64,000 bases of DNA from Elusimicrobiota bacterium (GTDB lineage Bacteria > Elusimicrobiota > Elusimicrobia > UBA1565 > UBA9628). The stretch spans positions 23,359 to 87,358 of the forward strand of contig JACQAZ010000022.1 in NCBI GenBank assembly GCA_016194705.1, written 5' to 3'. A program made the position numbers and the translations under genes. Under the pieces are notes generated by a model, which was given only the letters and a program-made list of their open reading frames with translations, did not search any database and was not told the DNA's origin. Shown here one piece after another: positions 62,532-64,000 of the stretch (positions within the stretch are counted from its first letter, which is position 1; each line of letters starts with the position of its first letter).

Positions 62532-63896
62532 CTATGCGGCAACCGGTTTCCCGGCCCCCATGTTCTTCACGATTTCGGCCCCGAACTCCGAGCACTTGAT
62601 CTTCTTGGCGCCCGGCATCTGGCGCTCGAAGTCGTAGGTCACGGTCTTGGCCTGGATCGTGGCTTCGAGCCCCTTGACGACCAAGTCCGCGGCCTCCTGC
62701 CAGCCCATGTGCTCGAGCATCATGACCCCGGAGAGGATCAGCGAGCCGGGGTTGACCTGGTCCTTGTTGGTGTACTTGGGAGCGGTGCCGTGGGTCGCCT
62801 CGAAGACGGCCACGCCGTCGCCGATGTTGGCGCCGGGCCCGATGCCGAGGCCGCCGACCTGGGCTACCGCCGCGTCGGAGAGATAATCGCCGTTGAGGTT
62901 GGGGGTGGCCAGGACCGAGTACTCGTCGGGCCTCAGCAGAAGCTGCTGGAAGGTCTGGTCGGCGATGCGGTCCTTGATGAGAATCTTGCCCGCGGGCATC
63001 TTGCCGCCCAAGTCGTCCCAGAGCTCGGCCTCGGTCACGATCTGGTCGCGGAATTCGGCCTTGGCGACCTCGTAGCCCCAGTCGCGGAAGGCGCCTTCGG
63101 TGAACTTCTGAATGTTGCCCTTGTGGACGATCGTGACCGAGGGCCGCTTGTGGGCGATGGCGTACTTGATCGCCATGCGCACGAGGCGCTGGGTGCCGGT
63201 CTTCGAGATCGGCTTGATGCCGATGCCGCTGTCGGGGAACGGGATCTTCTTGCCCATCTTCTTGGTCAGGAACTCGTAGACTTCCCTGCACTCCGGCGTG
63301 CCCTGCTGGAACTCGATGCCGGCGTAGATGTCCTCGGTGTTCTCGCGGAAGATGACGATGTTGAACTTTTCGGGAGCCTTGACGGGGCACGGCACTCCGG
63401 TGAACCAGCGCACGGGCCGCACGCAGGCGTAGAGATCGAGCTTCTGGCGCAGGCCGACATTGACGGAGCGAAAGCGCGGCGTGATCCATTCGGAGGAGCA
63501 TTTCGGGCATTTGGCCGGGCGGTCGTTGAGCTCGGCGGCGCAGACGAGGCAGACGAACTTGAACTGGCCGGCGGGGGTCGTCAGCGGGCCCTTGATGCCG
63601 ACGCGAAATTCCTTGAAGGCGTCGAGGGTCTCCTGCGGCAGGACGGTGTCCTTGTCGTAGTTCTTAAGAGCGGTGAGCCCGGCGTAGACTTCCATCCAGA
63701 CGAGTTTTTTCTTGCCCTCATAGGCCTTCTCGACGGCTCCTTCCAGCACGAGCCGGGTCGCGTTCCAAATGTCGGGGCCGGTCCCGTCTCCGGCGAAGAA
63801 GGGGATGATCGGATTGTCCGGGACGGACAGCTTCCCGTCCTTCCAGCCGATCTTAGCTCCGTTGGCCGGCACCTTCAATCTTTTATATTGACCCAT
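62532..63896 (-). CDS. icd: NADP-dependent isocitrate dehydrogenase with inserted zinc ribbon
   Basis: 454 residues. Close to E. coli Icd along its length: [65 protein letters not shown], and HGTAPKY plus the downstream DFERQM arginine that specify NADP. Residues about 111-141 are an insertion absent from normal enzymes, with Cys116-x2-Cys119 and Cys130-x2-Cys133. It sits directly before RSVNVGLRQ, so it precedes Ser144, the equivalent of the regulatory and substrate-binding Ser113 of E. coli. The frame is continuous through the insert. Confidence 0.92.
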   Translation of the reverse strand: MGQYKRLKVPANGAKIGWKDGKLSVPDNPIIPFFAGDGTGPDIWNATRLVLEGAVEKAYEGKKKLVWMEVYAGLTALKNYDKDTVLPQETLDAFKEFRVGIKGPLTTPAGQFKFVCLVCAAELNDRPAKCPKCSSEWITPRFRSVNVGLRQKLDLYACVRPVRWFTGVPCPVKAPEKFNIVIFRENTEDIYAGIEFQQGTPECREVYEFLTKKMGKKIPFPDSGIGIKPISKTGTQRLVRMAIKYAIAHKRPSVTIVHKGNIQKFTEGAFRDWGYEVAKAEFRDQIVTEAELWDDLGGKMPAGKILIKDRIADQTFQQLLLRPDEYSVLATPNLNGDYLSDAAVAQVGGLGIGPGANIGDGVAVFEATHGTAPKYTNKDQVNPGSLILSGVMMLEHMGWQEAADLVVKGLEATIQAKTVTYDFERQMPGAKKIKCSEFGAEIVKNMGAGKPVAA

Positions 63897-63932
63897 GGCT
63901 CTCCCTCGAGGACTCTATTTTGAAATCCAGAC

Positions 63933-63961
63933 AATATATCAATTTTACCTGGGCGCGTAAA
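63933..63961 (-). promoter_or_regulatory. probable icd promoter
   Basis: TTTACG (63956-63961 on the minus strand), 17-bp spacer, TATATT (63933-63938), about 36 bases before the ATG, with GGGAGAG as ribosome site. Confidence 0.5.
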
Positions 63962-64000
63962 GCGCGCCCGCGTAAAGCCGGTTGACTCAGATCAAGAGGG

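Overview
The window is GC-rich bacterial chromosome, densely coded and mostly on the minus strand. Several features indicate a Gram-negative cell with an outer membrane: a PorV/PorQ-like protein, a secreted protease with a T9SS-like C-terminal domain, and a lipoprotein. Together with an 11-gene complex I cluster and a small bacterial histone, these suggest a deep-branching, MAG-type lineage. Elusimicrobiota is my best guess, but it is an inference from gene style and not proven here.

Layout. 1-3.6 kb: a zinc-ribbon protein, a small membrane protein, a carrier related to NTP/NDP exchangers, and a membrane-anchored hypothetical. 3.6-10.4 kb: a minus-strand operon gabT - lysine-6-dehydrogenase-like - patA - patD - ankyrin/caspase lipoprotein, for putrescine, lysine and GABA catabolism. 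10.4-10.8 kb: a tRNA-like gene followed by two small transcription units, the first antisense to the tRNA 5' half. 10.8-13.5 kb: ornithine aminotransferase divergent from a CaiB/BaiF CoA-transferase, and a membrane protein. 13.5-26.8 kb: a GH75-like secreted protein, then a reductive pyrimidine catabolism cluster (PreT, PreA, dihydropyrimidinase, beta-ureidopropionase, beta-alanine-type aminotransferase, aldehyde dehydrogenase, NCS1 permease). This cluster is interrupted by a low-GC HEPN/Cas2-like gene pair and by a second tRNA-like/antisense locus. 26.7-30.7 kb: DUF350, a transglutaminase-like protein and an adenylate cyclase-Ser/Thr kinase-membrane fusion. 30.7-42.8 kb: histone - MidA - nuoABCDHIJKLMN - hypothetical, one long operon with no nuoEFG. 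42.8-53.8 kb: tRNA-Met, a response regulator, a giant S8 protease with a PorV-like partner, an M1 aminopeptidase, a Pycsar-type membrane effector candidate with DoxX, and HicB. 53.8-61.5 kb: acyl-CoA dehydrogenases (one decayed), then rnc-acpP-fabG-plsX-rpmF-yceD. 61.5-64 kb: a glycosyltransferase and an unusual isocitrate dehydrogenase.

How the parts fit. The metabolic genes describe a cell that breaks down amines, amino acids and pyrimidines, feeds reducing power into a quinone-linked complex I, and makes fatty acids by type II synthesis. Many genes share stop/start bases (ATGA, GTGA, TGATG), so translational coupling is common. At least six genes instead have a -10 box 6-7 nt before the start codon, which predicts leaderless mRNAs. 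The same promoter geometry sits in front of the small RNAs.

Most notable candidates: two tRNA-like genes, each followed by its own promoter, a short RNA complementary to the tRNA 5' half through the anticodon, and a terminator, plus a third similar unit; a histone-fold gene at the head of the complex I operon; an isocitrate dehydrogenase with a zinc ribbon spliced in next to its active-site serine; a HEPN-Cas2-like pair inside the pyrimidine operon; and a caspase-like lipoprotein translationally coupled to patD.
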